Shown in pieces: positions 19,928-28,166 of a stretch of 64,000 nt of DNA. Made by a program: the position numbers and the translations under genes. The DNA is from Mycolicibacterium sp. P9-22 (GTDB lineage Bacteria; Actinomycetota; Actinomycetes; Mycobacteriales; Mycobacteriaceae): assembly GCF_008329585.1 (NCBI RefSeq), contig NZ_NPKP01000003.1:310001-374000 (forward strand), read 5' to 3'. Position 1 is the first letter of the stretch; every line of letters starts with the position of its first letter. A model generated the notes under the pieces. It saw only the letters and a list, made by a program, of their open reading frames with translations, did no database searches and was not told where the DNA came from.

Positions 19928-21129
19928 CGCTGGCCGACCTCACGGATCTCGACAACTTCGCCGGCGGTTTTCCGCACGACCTGTTCGAGGCACACCGCCG
20001 TGAGGCCCCGGTCCGCTGGCACGAACCCACCGAGCACACCCCGGACGGGGAGGGCTTCTGGTCGGTGGCCACCTACGCCGAAACCCTTGCCGTGCTACGC
20101 GATCCGGACACCTATTCGTCGGTGACCGGCGGGACCAGACCCTTCGGCGGCACCCTGCTGCAGGACCTCTCCGTCGCGGGCCAGGTGCTCAACATGATGG
20201 ACGACCCGCGGCATGCCCAGATCCGCAGGCTGGTCAGCTCCGGGCTGACGCCACGGATGATCACCCGGGTGACCGAGGATCTGCGCGCCAGGGCCCGGAC
20301 ACTGCTGGACGCTGTCGAACCCGGGGTGGCGCTGGACTTTCTCGTGGACATCGCCGCGGAGCTGCCCATGCAGATGATCTGCATCCTGCTGGGCGTGCCT
20401 GAATCCGAACGGCATTGGCTGTTCGAGGCGATCGAGCCGCAGTTCGACTTCGGTCGGGCACGCTCGGCGGCCGTCGGACAGCTCACGCCCGAAGAAGCCG
20501 GATCGCGGATGTACGAATACGGCATGCAACTGATCGCGGCCAAACGCGCCGAGCCGGGCGATGACATGTTGTCGCTGGTGGCGAACGCAACCGATGCCGA
20601 AATGTCGGATCTCGAGCTGTACCTGTTCTTCAGTCTGCTGTTCAGTGCCGGTGCGGAGACCACCCGTAACTCGGTGGCGGGGGGACTGCTGGCACTCATC
20701 GAGCACCCCGGGCAGCTGCGGCGCCTGCAGCGCGAGCCGGCGTTGTTGCCGTCGGCGATCGAGGAGATGGTGCGCTGGACGACACCCTCCCCGTCGAAAC
20801 GGCGCACCGCCACCCGCGCGGTGACTCTCGGCGGCTGCGATATCGAGGCCGGGCACAAGGTGCAGATCTGGGAGGGTTCGGCGAACCGCGACCCGGCGGT
20901 GTTCCAGGATCCAGATGTTTTCGATATCGCGCGGAAGCCCAACGCACACTTGGGATTCGGGCACGGCGTGCATTACTGCCTGGGCGCCAACCTGGCGCGC
21001 CTGGAGCTGCGGGTGCTGTTCGAGGAACTACTGCCCCGGTTCCGCACCGCACGGCTGGTCGCACCGGTCGAGTGGACCCGCAGCAATCGGCACACCGGTA
21101 TCCGGCACCTGTTCGTCGAATTCGGCTGA
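19924..21129 (+). CDS. cyp126: Cytochrome P450 CYP126
   Basis: A 401-residue P450 that closely tracks M. tuberculosis CYP126: [41 protein letters not shown]-helix [15 protein letters not shown], and [19 protein letters not shown]. The heme loop is [16 protein letters not shown] with Cys near 352. The physiological substrate is not established. Coupling to purB by a 4-base overlap is conserved with M. tuberculosis, and a role tied to purine metabolism has been suggested only from that linkage. Confidence 0.93.
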   Translation: MTLADLTDLDNFAGGFPHDLFEAHRREAPVRWHEPTEHTPDGEGFWSVATYAETLAVLRDPDTYSSVTGGTRPFGGTLLQDLSVAGQVLNMMDDPRHAQIRRLVSSGLTPRMITRVTEDLRARARTLLDAVEPGVALDFLVDIAAELPMQMICILLGVPESERHWLFEAIEPQFDFGRARSAAVGQLTPEEAGSRMYEYGMQLIAAKRAEPGDDMLSLVANATDAEMSDLELYLFFSLLFSAGAETTRNSVAGGLLALIEHPGQLRRLQREPALLPSAIEEMVRWTTPSPSKRRTATRAVTLGGCDIEAGHKVQIWEGSANRDPAVFQDPDVFDIARKPNAHLGFGHGVHYCLGANLARLELRVLFEELLPRFRTARLVAPVEWTRSNRHTGIRHLFVEFG

Positions 21130-21146
21130 TCGCTACTCTCGGACAC

Positions 21147-21752
21147 ATGGACTTCGGCCAGAACGACAACCTCCGAGTCTCCAATGCGGAGCGCGCGCAC
21201 GTGAGCGGACTGCTCGAGCGCGCGGTCGCCGACGGCATGATCACACTCGACGAGTTCGCCGAGCGCACCGATGCCGCGCTGGCCGCGCGCACCCGCGGTG
21301 AGCTGCGGGCCGTGCTCGTCGACCTGCCCGGTATGGACTTGGACTTGCATGCCCCGCAGGCGCGGGTCGTCCGCGGCAGCGTGGAGCCCGAGGCGCTGGG
21401 CGGCTGGATGACCTCGATCGTCCGGCGCGGGCCGTGGACGGTGGCGCCGGTGATCAACCTGAACACCCGGATGTGCAGCACCACCCTGGACTTCACCTCG
21501 GCGGTCCTGCCGGGGCCGGTCATCGAGGTGAACATCGACGACTACCTGAGTTCGACGGAGCTCATCGTGCCGGCCGGGGCCACCGCGGACCTCAACGGTG
21601 TCGACGCCATCGCCGGCAGCGCCACGGTCAAGGTCCGCAACATCCCGCAGCCCGACCAGCTGCACGTCATCGTGCGCGGCAAGGTCAGGTTGGGATCGGT
21701 CAGTGTGCGGCATCCGTTCGGGAGCTGGCTGCGGCGCCTGCACGGCGGCTGA
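21147..21752 (+). CDS. DUF1707 protein with LiaF-like C-terminal beta domain
   Basis: A 201-residue protein without a clear membrane segment. Residues 8-60 are the DUF1707 domain (RVSNAERAHVSGLLERAVADG, then EFAERTDAALAART). The second half is beta-rich (VIEVNIDDYLSSTELIVPAG, DLNGVDAIAGSATVKV) like the C-terminus of LiaF-type cell-envelope stress proteins. The start ATG is 18 bases after cyp126, so it may be co-transcribed. The 3' end overlaps the tail of the convergent DUF559 pseudogene by about 50 bases. Function is unknown. Confidence 0.8.
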   Translation: MDFGQNDNLRVSNAERAHVSGLLERAVADGMITLDEFAERTDAALAARTRGELRAVLVDLPGMDLDLHAPQARVVRGSVEPEALGGWMTSIVRRGPWTVAPVINLNTRMCSTTLDFTSAVLPGPVIEVNIDDYLSSTELIVPAGATADLNGVDAIAGSATVKVRNIPQPDQLHVIVRGKVRLGSVSVRHPFGSWLRRLHGG

Positions 21753-22556
21753 CGGCGAACTCGATCTCGGCGGTGACCCGCTCCGGATACTCGGTGAGGT
21801 CCAGCCAGGTGAAGCGCAGCACCTGGTAGCCGAGCAGGGCGAGTTCGTTCTGCTTGACCCGATCCCGTTGGAAGGCATCGGGATCGGCGATGAGCGCTCG
21901 CGCGAAGAGCAAACAGCACAGTGGAATGCCAGCCCGTCCACTTCGATGGCGATCTTCCGGTCGCGGAAAAGGACGTCGACCTCCCAGCGTCCGAGGCGCT
22001 GGTTGGCCTTCCATCCGGTGATGCCCGCCTGCCGCAGCAACCCGACCAGGAGCCGTTCCGCTTCGGAATGCGCGCCGCTGTCGGCGGCCCGCAACAGTCT
22101 GCGCGCTGTGGGTGAACCGTGCCTGCCCTTGTTACTCAGATGAGCGACCGCCTCCACGACCGTCAGCGGTAGAGCGGTCACCCGCAGCCCGTGGCGCGTC
22201 ACGCAATCGGCGGGGTCGAGGTCGCGCCGGCGGGTCCGGATGCCGTATCGCCGTCGCGGATTGCTGACCGCGGGCACCGTCACCTCCACCGTCTCGGGTG
22301 GGTACTTGGTGATCTCGTGCCACCATGCCGCGGCCAACCCGCTGGCGACCGCGCGTGGGCCGTATCCCCAGACCGCGGCCCGGATGGGTGCACGATCGGT
22401 GAACAGCCGGTCGTCGACGAAATACACCCCGGGCGAGCAGCGCAGCCAGTGCCCGGAGCGGACCCTGCGATAGACCGCTTGGCGGTTCAGTCCGGCCTGC
22501 TGCGCCTGGGCGAGCGTGATGACCCCGTCGTGATCGCACAGCAGTCGGTCCTGCAT
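21700..22556 (-). pseudogene. AbiEi-N/DUF559 endonuclease-like protein, frameshifted by a 32-base insertion
   Basis: The first frame (ATG 22556) gives an AbiEi-type N-terminal winged helix (ITLAQAQQAGLNRQAVYRRV, SPGVYFVDD). It then gives the start of a DUF559 restriction-endonuclease-like fold ending in KIAIEVDGLAFH. The rest of the domain (ADPDAFQRDRVKQNELALLG, LRFTWLDLTEYPERV) is in another frame. Removing bases 21889-21920 (32 nt, not a multiple of 3) joins FH directly to ADPDAF, the usual family junction. The gene is therefore broken, or the assembly has an error. Intact relatives are orphan, chromosomal and common in mycobacteria; their function is unclear. Confidence 0.7.
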
Positions 22557-22598
22557 GTCTATTTGGACGGAATGCCGGGCCGAACGGTTCCGCCGACC

Positions 22599-22651
22599 GC
22601 GATTTGAGCACATCTGGTAACGCTCAGCGTTACTGGATGTGCGCAAATCGC
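22599..22651. repeat. 53-base near-perfect palindrome
   Basis: Arms 22599-22623 and 22627-22651 (25 bases each, loop TCA) match at 22 of 25 positions. The core GTAACGC-TCA-GCGTTAC is perfect, and in RNA two of the three mismatches would be G-U wobbles. It sits between the divergent starts of the DUF559 pseudogene and the iron-binding lipoprotein gene, so a terminator role is unlikely. It could be a regulatory hairpin or a mobile palindromic repeat. Confidence 0.7.
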
Positions 22652-22661
22652 AGAGGGGTGA

Positions 22662-22680
22662 GTGGGTTAGGGTGGCCTAA
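22662..22680 (+). promoter_or_regulatory. IdeR (iron repressor) box-like site overlapping the lipoprotein start
   Basis: The core TTAGGGTGGCCTAA (22667-22680) is a palindrome with arms TTAGG/CCTAA. Against the remembered IdeR consensus (TTAGGTTAGGCTAACCTAA) the 19-base stretch matches at about 14 positions. Its last base is the first base of the ATG at 22680, so binding would block initiation. Confidence 0.45.
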
Positions 22681-23660
22681 TGTCCAAGACGTCGCGTGTC
22701 CTCGTGCTGCTGGCGGCCCTTCTGCTCGGTACCGGCCTGCTCGCGGGCTGCGGTGGGTCCGACAGCGCTCCGGCGGGTGAAGAGCCGTCGGCCGAATCGG
22801 TCACCATCACACACAAATTCGGCGAAACCACCGTCCCGCCGGACCCCGAACGGGTGGTCACCGTCGGCTGGAACGACCAGGATTTCGTGCTGGCGCTGGG
22901 CGTGGTGCCGGTGGGGACCCGCAGCTGGTTCGAGAACTACAACGAGTTCCCGTGGGTCAAGGAGGCCACCGACGGCAAGGGTGTGCCGGTGATCGAGGGC
23001 GACACCATCAACTTCGAGGCGATCGCCAAGGCCGAGCCGGACGTCATCTTCGCCATCTACGAGACCATCGATCAGAAGACCTATGACCAGCTGTCCCAGA
23101 TCGCCCCGACCGTCATCCAGTCGGACAAATACCCCGATGAGGAAACCCCCTGGAACGTCCAGCTTCTGACCACCGGCGAGGCGCTCGGTAAGAAGCAGCA
23201 GGCACAGGAGCTCGTCGATGAGGTCAACGCCGGCATTGACGCCGCGAAACGGGCGCACCCCGAATTCGCCGGTAAGACGCTGGTGGCGGATTTCAGTTCC
23301 GAGCCCGACGCGCCCTACCTGATCGGTGCGGGTGACCCGCGCCGCACGCTGTTCGATGCGCTGGGCTTCGCAGCGCAGGAGACCGTCGGCGATGTCTCGC
23401 AGGAGCGGTTGTCGCTGCTGGAGGGTGACCTGTTGTTCGTCAACGGCGTGACCAAACAGCAGCTGGCCGAATCGCCGGCCTTCCAGCGGCTCAACGTGGT
23501 TCGCGAGGACCGCACGTTGTATGCCGGTCCGGATTCCACGCTCAGCGGTGCGCTGACCTACAGCGGGCCCAACGCGCTGCTGTACGCGCTGGACGTGCTG
23601 ACCCCGCAGTTGAGCAATGCGCTGCAGGGTCGCCCGGTCGCGGACCTGTCGAACTCTTAG
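22680..23660 (+). CDS. Iron-siderophore ABC transporter, substrate-binding lipoprotein (FecB/FepB type)
   Basis: A 326-residue lipoprotein. The signal peptide ends in the lipobox LLAGC (Cys near residue 24). The mature part has the class III periplasmic-binding fold used for ferric siderophores: HKFGETTVPPDPERVVTVGW near the start, INFEAIAKAEPDVIFA, GKTLVADF, and TLFDALGF. It is convergent with the ATPase gene (4-base overlap of the ends) and shares the IdeR-like control seen before the permease pair. The four genes form one transporter. The siderophore (exochelin, mycobactin or xenosiderophore) cannot be told. Confidence 0.88.
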   Translation: MSKTSRVLVLLAALLLGTGLLAGCGGSDSAPAGEEPSAESVTITHKFGETTVPPDPERVVTVGWNDQDFVLALGVVPVGTRSWFENYNEFPWVKEATDGKGVPVIEGDTINFEAIAKAEPDVIFAIYETIDQKTYDQLSQIAPTVIQSDKYPDEETPWNVQLLTTGEALGKKQQAQELVDEVNAGIDAAKRAHPEFAGKTLVADFSSEPDAPYLIGAGDPRRTLFDALGFAAQETVGDVSQERLSLLEGDLLFVNGVTKQQLAESPAFQRLNVVREDRTLYAGPDSTLSGALTYSGPNALLYALDVLTPQLSNALQGRPVADLSNS

Positions 23661-24466
23661 CGGTTACGGGCACGTGCCCGATCACGCGGTGAGGCACGCG
23701 GTATCACCAGCGGGGTGCCCGTCTCCGGGTCCTCGATGATCTGGCACTTGAGTCCGTAGACCTGTTCGACGAGTTCCGCGGTGATCACCGTCGACGGAGC
23801 GCCCTGGGCCACGATGTGCCCGGACTTCATCGCGATGATGTGATCGGCGAACCGGCAGGCGTGGTTCAGGTCGTGCAGCACGGCGACGATGGTGCGGCCC
23901 TGCTCGGAATTCAACTCGGCGAACAGATCGAGCAGTTCGACCTGGTGCGCGATGTCCAAAAAGGTCGTCGGCTCGTCGAGCAGGATGAGCGGGGTCTGCT
24001 GGGCCAGCACCATGGCCACCCAGACCCGTTGGCGCTGACCGCCGGACAGTTCGTCGACGGGCCGGCCGGCGATTGCCGTCACGCCGGTGGCCGCCATCGC
24101 ATCGGCCACCGCCTGTTCATCCTCGCGGGCGTACTGGCGCAGCACCCGCTGATGCGGGAAGCGGCCGCGGGCAACCAGGTCGGCGACGGTGATGCCCTCC
24201 GGCGCGATCGAGGACTGCGGGAGCAACCCCAGCTTGCGGGCCACGTCCTTGGTCCGCAGGCCGGTGATGTCGGCCCCGTCGAGGATCACCTGCCCGCCGG
24301 AGGGTTTCAGCAGGCGTGCCAGCCCGCGCAACAGCGTGGACTTGCCGCAGGCGTTCGGGCCGACGATCGCGGTGACGGCGCCGTCGACGATGTCCACGGA
24401 CAGCCCGTCCACGATCACCGTGGTGCCGTAACCCAGCGACAGATCCTGCGCACGCAGCGTTGACAT
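23657..24466 (-). CDS. Iron-siderophore ABC transporter, ATP-binding protein (FepC type)
   Basis: A 269-residue ABC ATPase. Walker A GPNACGKSTLLR is near residue 37, the Q-loop LPQSSI follows, the signature LSGGQRQRVW is near 140, and Walker B LILLDEPTTFLD is followed by the H-loop VLHDLNHA. The C-terminal IIEDPETGTPLVIPR is typical of FepC-type subunits. It energises import by the two FecCD permeases encoded directly upstream (12-base gap). AGGAGG lies before the ATG at 24466. Confidence 0.92.
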   Translation of the reverse strand: MSTLRAQDLSLGYGTTVIVDGLSVDIVDGAVTAIVGPNACGKSTLLRGLARLLKPSGGQVILDGADITGLRTKDVARKLGLLPQSSIAPEGITVADLVARGRFPHQRVLRQYAREDEQAVADAMAATGVTAIAGRPVDELSGGQRQRVWVAMVLAQQTPLILLDEPTTFLDIAHQVELLDLFAELNSEQGRTIVAVLHDLNHACRFADHIIAMKSGHIVAQGAPSTVITAELVEQVYGLKCQIIEDPETGTPLVIPRASPRDRARARNR

Positions 24467-24478
24467 ACCGTTTGCCTC

Positions 24479-25558
24479 CTACTGCTTTCGGGCCTGCACG
24501 ATGAGAAGCCAGATGAGATAGGCCCCACCGGCCACGACGGTGACCGCACCGACGGGAAGCTCGGCGGGCGCGAAGATCCTCAGCGCCACCAGATCGCTTG
24601 CCAGCAGCAGGAATGCCCCCATGAACGCCGAAGAGACCAGACCGACGCCGGGGGAGGCGGTGAGCCGGCGCGCCAGTTGCGGGGCGGCAAGGGCGACGAA
24701 CGAGATGGGTCCGGCCGCCGCGGTGGCGATGGCGATGAGGAGAACGCCGATCGCGAAGAGGGCCAGCCGCGCCCGTTCCGTGCGGACCCCGAGCGCACCC
24801 GCCGCGTCGTCACCCATCTGCAGGATGGGCAGCTGCGGGCCCAGGTATGCCAGCCATATCAGCGCGGGGATCACACATACCAGCACCGGAACGGCCTGCT
24901 CCCAGTGCAGGCCGGTGAGCGTGCCCTGCTGCCAGATGGCCGCGGTGATCGCCTGATTCAGCTTGATCTTCAGGATGATCCATTGATTGAGCGAGCTCAG
25001 CACCGCGCTCACCGCGATCCCGACGATGATCAGCCGGAAGCCGGCCAGGCCGTTGCGGTAGGCGAGCAGATACACGGCCACCGCGGTCAGCAGTCCGCCC
25101 GCCACGGCACCGGCGGCCATCAGGTAGTACCCACCGCCGAACAGGGCGATCGCCACGAGCGCGCCGGTGTAGGAGCCGAACCCGAAGCCGATGACATCCG
25201 GGCTGCCCAACGGGTTGCGGGTGATGGCCTGGAAGATCGCACCCGAAATACCCAGGGCCGCACCGATCACCAGGGCCAGCACGATCCGCGGCATCCGCCA
25301 GTCGAGCACCACCACGTTGGTGAACCCGGTGTCGCTGCCGGTAAGCACGGCCACCACCTCGGCGGGCGATACCGGGTATTCACCGACCCCGAGGGCCAGC
25401 ACAGCCAGCACCACCGCGCCGATGCCGAGCGCGGACAGCACACCGATACTGCGCCACGATGCGCGCAACGCGAGCGCCGGTTCGCGCCGCAGCACCAGCT
25501 GTTTCTTTCCGAAGTCGATGCTTCCCCCGTCGCTGCGCTCGCCCCTGATCCCGGTCAC
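24479..25558 (-). CDS. Iron-siderophore ABC transporter, FecCD permease 2
   Basis: A 359-residue inner-membrane permease with about 9-10 hydrophobic helices. Family motifs are WRMPRIVLALVIGAALGISG, ITRNPLGSPDVIGFGFGSYTG and GPISFVALAAPQLARRL, the last being the coupling region to the ATPase. A cytosolic N-terminus of about 30 residues precedes the first helix. Its start overlaps the stop of permease 1 by 4 bases, so the pair is coupled and probably forms a heterodimer. Confidence 0.91.
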   Translation of the reverse strand: MTGIRGERSDGGSIDFGKKQLVLRREPALALRASWRSIGVLSALGIGAVVLAVLALGVGEYPVSPAEVVAVLTGSDTGFTNVVVLDWRMPRIVLALVIGAALGISGAIFQAITRNPLGSPDVIGFGFGSYTGALVAIALFGGGYYLMAAGAVAGGLLTAVAVYLLAYRNGLAGFRLIIVGIAVSAVLSSLNQWIILKIKLNQAITAAIWQQGTLTGLHWEQAVPVLVCVIPALIWLAYLGPQLPILQMGDDAAGALGVRTERARLALFAIGVLLIAIATAAAGPISFVALAAPQLARRLTASPGVGLVSSAFMGAFLLLASDLVALRIFAPAELPVGAVTVVAGGAYLIWLLIVQARKQ

Positions 25559-26592
25559 AGGCCGCTGGCCTTGGAGCGGCGGACCAGCCAGATCAGCACC
25601 GGAGCTCCGATGAACGCGGTGACGATGCCGGCGGGCAGTTCACCCGGCGGGACCACGACCCGGCCGACGATATCGGCGGCCAGCAACAGCGCCGGTGCCG
25701 CGAAGAGGCTGTAGGCGCAGATCGATCGCCAATCCGGCCCGGTGAACCAGCGCACCGCGTGGGGCACCATCAAGCCCACGAAACCGATCGGGCCTGCCGC
25801 CGCGGTGGCGGCCCCGGCGAGCACCGTCACCGCGATCAGCCCGAGGATGCGGGTGCGAACCACATTGCCGCCCATGGCGACCGCGAGATCGTCGCCGAGA
25901 GCGATGGCGTTGAGTCCGCGGCTGACGTACAGGCACAGCCCCGCACCCACGACGATGAACGGCGCGACGACCCAGAAGACCTCCAGCGAGCGACCGTCGA
26001 GTGCCCCGGCGTCCCAGAATCGCATGGAGTCGAAGGCGCGGGGGTAGCGCAGCCGAATCGCGAAGGAGATGCCGTCGGCCACGGCTCCCACCGCGACACC
26101 GGCCAGCAGCATCCGCACCGGCGTCATCAGGGTGCGCCCGGTGGCCCCGATGAAATACACCAGCAGCATGGCGACGAACGCCCCGAGGAATGCGAACCAG
26201 ATATAGGACAGCGTGGTGTGCAGGCCCAGGAACGCGATGGCCGAGACGACGAAGAGCCCGGCGACGGCCTCGATGCCCAGGATCTGGCTGTCGGCGAGCG
26301 GATTGCGGGTGATGCCCTGGATGAGGGCGCCGGACAAACCGAGCGCGATGCCCACGACGATGCCCAGCAGGGTGCGCGGGATGCGCAGGTCGTGCACGAT
26401 CCACTGTTCACCGGTGTCGGTGTAGTCGGTGACCGCGTGCCACACCGTCGACAGATCCACGGCTTCGGTACCGATCGCCAGACTGAGTAACGACATCAGC
26501 ACGAGCAGCGCCGCGCAGAGTGCCAGGCCGGGCAGTCGACGGTCTCCGGTGACGACGCCGGTCCTGCTGCCGTCGGCGAGTTCGAGCGGCAT
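25555..26592 (-). CDS. Iron-siderophore ABC transporter, FecCD permease 1
   Basis: A 345-residue permease of the BtuC/FecCD family. Motifs include LRIPRTLLGIVVGIALGLSG, ITRNPLADSQILGIEAVAG, and GPIGFVGLMVPHAVRWFTG, the coupling helix. It is the first gene of the leftward permease-permease-ATPase operon, with its ATG at 26592 directly downstream of an IdeR-like half palindrome. Together with the lipoprotein at 22680 it forms a complete importer. Confidence 0.91.
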   Translation of the reverse strand: MPLELADGSRTGVVTGDRRLPGLALCAALLVLMSLLSLAIGTEAVDLSTVWHAVTDYTDTGEQWIVHDLRIPRTLLGIVVGIALGLSGALIQGITRNPLADSQILGIEAVAGLFVVSAIAFLGLHTTLSYIWFAFLGAFVAMLLVYFIGATGRTLMTPVRMLLAGVAVGAVADGISFAIRLRYPRAFDSMRFWDAGALDGRSLEVFWVVAPFIVVGAGLCLYVSRGLNAIALGDDLAVAMGGNVVRTRILGLIAVTVLAGAATAAAGPIGFVGLMVPHAVRWFTGPDWRSICAYSLFAAPALLLAADIVGRVVVPPGELPAGIVTAFIGAPVLIWLVRRSKASGL

Positions 26593-26611
26593 GTTGTGCA
26601 GGCTAACCTAA
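26593..26611 (-). promoter_or_regulatory. IdeR box-like site before the iron permease operon
   Basis: On the minus strand the site begins TTAGGTTAGCCT, an almost exact left two-thirds of the IdeR consensus, and then degenerates; about 13 of 19 positions match. It ends directly before the ATG of permease 1, so iron-dependent repression is likely. Confidence 0.5.
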
Positions 26612-26636
26612 CAACCTGACGGTCGGCTGGGCGCCC

Positions 26637-27248
26637 TCAGAGCTTCACCCCCGCGGCATGGATCTCCAGCAGCGCCAACTCGCGGATGGCCGGACGGTCG
26701 TCGCGGCGCCAGGCGCCGATCGGGTCGGGGTTGATTGCGGTCAGCTTGCCCAGCGGCCGGTTGGCCAGCGCCCGCATGGCCAGCAGTTCCTGCCCGGCGT
26801 GCGTGGACGCCAGCGTCAGCACCGTCAACTTGCGCCGGAAGAAGCGCAGGCGCAGGAACAACCACGGCATGGCGACCGCGAGGATCGGGGTGGCCGCGAC
26901 GGCCAGCGCCAGCACCCACGCCAGCCAGGTCGCGGTGCTGTCCAGGCTCTGGCCCGCGCCGGCGATCTCACCGGCGGCATCGCTGGCCGCCCGCAGCGGC
27001 CCGCTCAGCGCATCCCCGATCAGGGGGAAGTCGTCGGCCCGGTCACCGGCGGTATTCAGGCTGCCCGACACCCCGTCGGCGCCGTCCTGCACCTGACGGC
27101 CCACCTCGGCGATGGTGGCCACCGCCGTGTAGACCGCGCTGCCGACCATCACCCACACCCACGTCCAGATGAGGACGGTGACGTCGCTGACGAGCTGGGC
27201 CAGCAAGCGGCCGGGTCGTCCGGCATAGGGCAGGTACCGCAATCTCAT
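26637..27248 (-). CDS. Conserved membrane protein (Rv0779c type)
   Basis: A 203-residue protein with two clear hydrophobic spans, VTVLIWTWVWVMVGSAVY near residue 30 and WLAWVLALAVAATPILAVAMPWLFL near 110-135. Between them lies a polar, probably extracytoplasmic, segment (DGADGVSGSLNTAGDRADD). The tail is basic and cytosolic (RRKLTVLTLASTHAG). It lies between the iron operon and purC as Rv0779c does beside Rv0780. No known enzymatic domain is visible; function unknown. Confidence 0.75.
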   Translation of the reverse strand: MRLRYLPYAGRPGRLLAQLVSDVTVLIWTWVWVMVGSAVYTAVATIAEVGRQVQDGADGVSGSLNTAGDRADDFPLIGDALSGPLRAASDAAGEIAGAGQSLDSTATWLAWVLALAVAATPILAVAMPWLFLRLRFFRRKLTVLTLASTHAGQELLAMRALANRPLGKLTAINPDPIGAWRRDDRPAIRELALLEIHAAGVKL

Positions 27249-27266
27249 GGCTTCGATCCCAGCACA

Positions 27267-27272
27267 TAGGGT
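27267..27272 (+). promoter_or_regulatory. -10 hexamer of purC, probably leaderless
   Basis: TAGGGT ends 6 bases before ATG 27279, leaving no room for a ribosome-binding site; the start codon is probably the 5' end of the mRNA. Confidence 0.6.
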
Positions 27273-27278
27273 GAGTCA

Positions 27279-28166
27279 ATGCGCCCCGCTCTGACCGACT
27301 ACCGGCATCTGGCCAGCGGCAAAGTTCGCGAGCTGTACCGCATCGACGACGCTCACCTGCTGTTCGTGGCCAGCGACCGCATCTCGGCCTTCGACCACAT
27401 TCTGGACACCGCCATCCCGGACAAGGGCCGGATCCTGACCGCGATGAGCGTGTTCTTCTTCGATCACCTCGGTGTGGCCAACCACCTGGCGGGCCCGCCC
27501 GATGACGAACGCATCCCCGAAGAGGTCCTGGGCCGCGCCCTCGTGGTCCGCGCGCTGGAGATGCTGCCGGTGGAGTGCGTGGCACGCGGCTACCTGACGG
27601 GTTCCGGGCTGATCGATTATCAGCAATCCGGGTCGGTGTGCGGTATCGCGCTACCCGCCGGGCTCGGTGAGGCGAGCAAGTTCGACGAGCCGCTGTTCAC
27701 CCCGGCCACCAAGGCCGAGCTGGGCGAGCACGACGAGAACGTGTCCTTCGACGCGGTGGTCGAGCTGGTGGGCGCGCAGCGGGCCGCCGAGCTGCGCGAG
27801 GCGACGCTGCAGATCTATCTCAAGGCCGCCGAGCATGCGCTGAGCAAGGGCATCATCGTGGCCGACACCAAGTTCGAATTCGGCGTCGATGCCGACGGAC
27901 AACTGGTGCTCGCCGATGAGGTGCTCACCCCGGACTCGTCGCGCTATTGGCCGGCCGACAGCTACCAGCCCGGTGAGGTGCAGCCCAGCTATGACAAGCA
28001 GTTCGTGCGCAACTGGCTGACCGGACCGGATTCGGGCTGGGACCGCCACGGCGACACCCCGCCCCCACCGTTGCCCGCCGAGATCGCCGCAGCCACCCGG
28101 GCGCGTTATATCGAGGCGTACGAGAGGATTTCCGGATTGAGCTTCTCCGATTGGATCGGATCGTGA
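27279..28166 (+). CDS. purC: SAICAR synthetase
   Basis: A 295-residue phosphoribosylaminoimidazole-succinocarboxamide synthase, joining CAIR and aspartate with ATP. Key segments are [13 protein letters not shown] and [22 protein letters not shown] near the N-terminus. [13 protein letters not shown] and the signature [13 protein letters not shown]...[14 protein letters not shown] follow. Its stop overlaps the GTG of the peptidase gene (GTGA), so the two are co-translated, as in Rv0780-Rv0781. Confidence 0.96.
   Translation: MRPALTDYRHLASGKVRELYRIDDAHLLFVASDRISAFDHILDTAIPDKGRILTAMSVFFFDHLGVANHLAGPPDDERIPEEVLGRALVVRALEMLPVECVARGYLTGSGLIDYQQSGSVCGIALPAGLGEASKFDEPLFTPATKAELGEHDENVSFDAVVELVGAQRAAELREATLQIYLKAAEHALSKGIIVADTKFEFGVDADGQLVLADEVLTPDSSRYWPADSYQPGEVQPSYDKQFVRNWLTGPDSGWDRHGDTPPPPLPAEIAAATRARYIEAYERISGLSFSDWIGS

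Noticed and set aside
20973..21699. Continuation of the DUF559 first frame across the DUF1707 gene
   Set aside because: After the frameshift the translation loses all DUF559 character and only mirrors the opposite-strand gene.
21700..22556. Active abortive-infection (AbiEi) toxin-antitoxin system
   Set aside because: No AbiEii toxin gene is adjacent, the N-terminal domain alone is common in orphan DUF559 proteins, and the gene is frameshifted.
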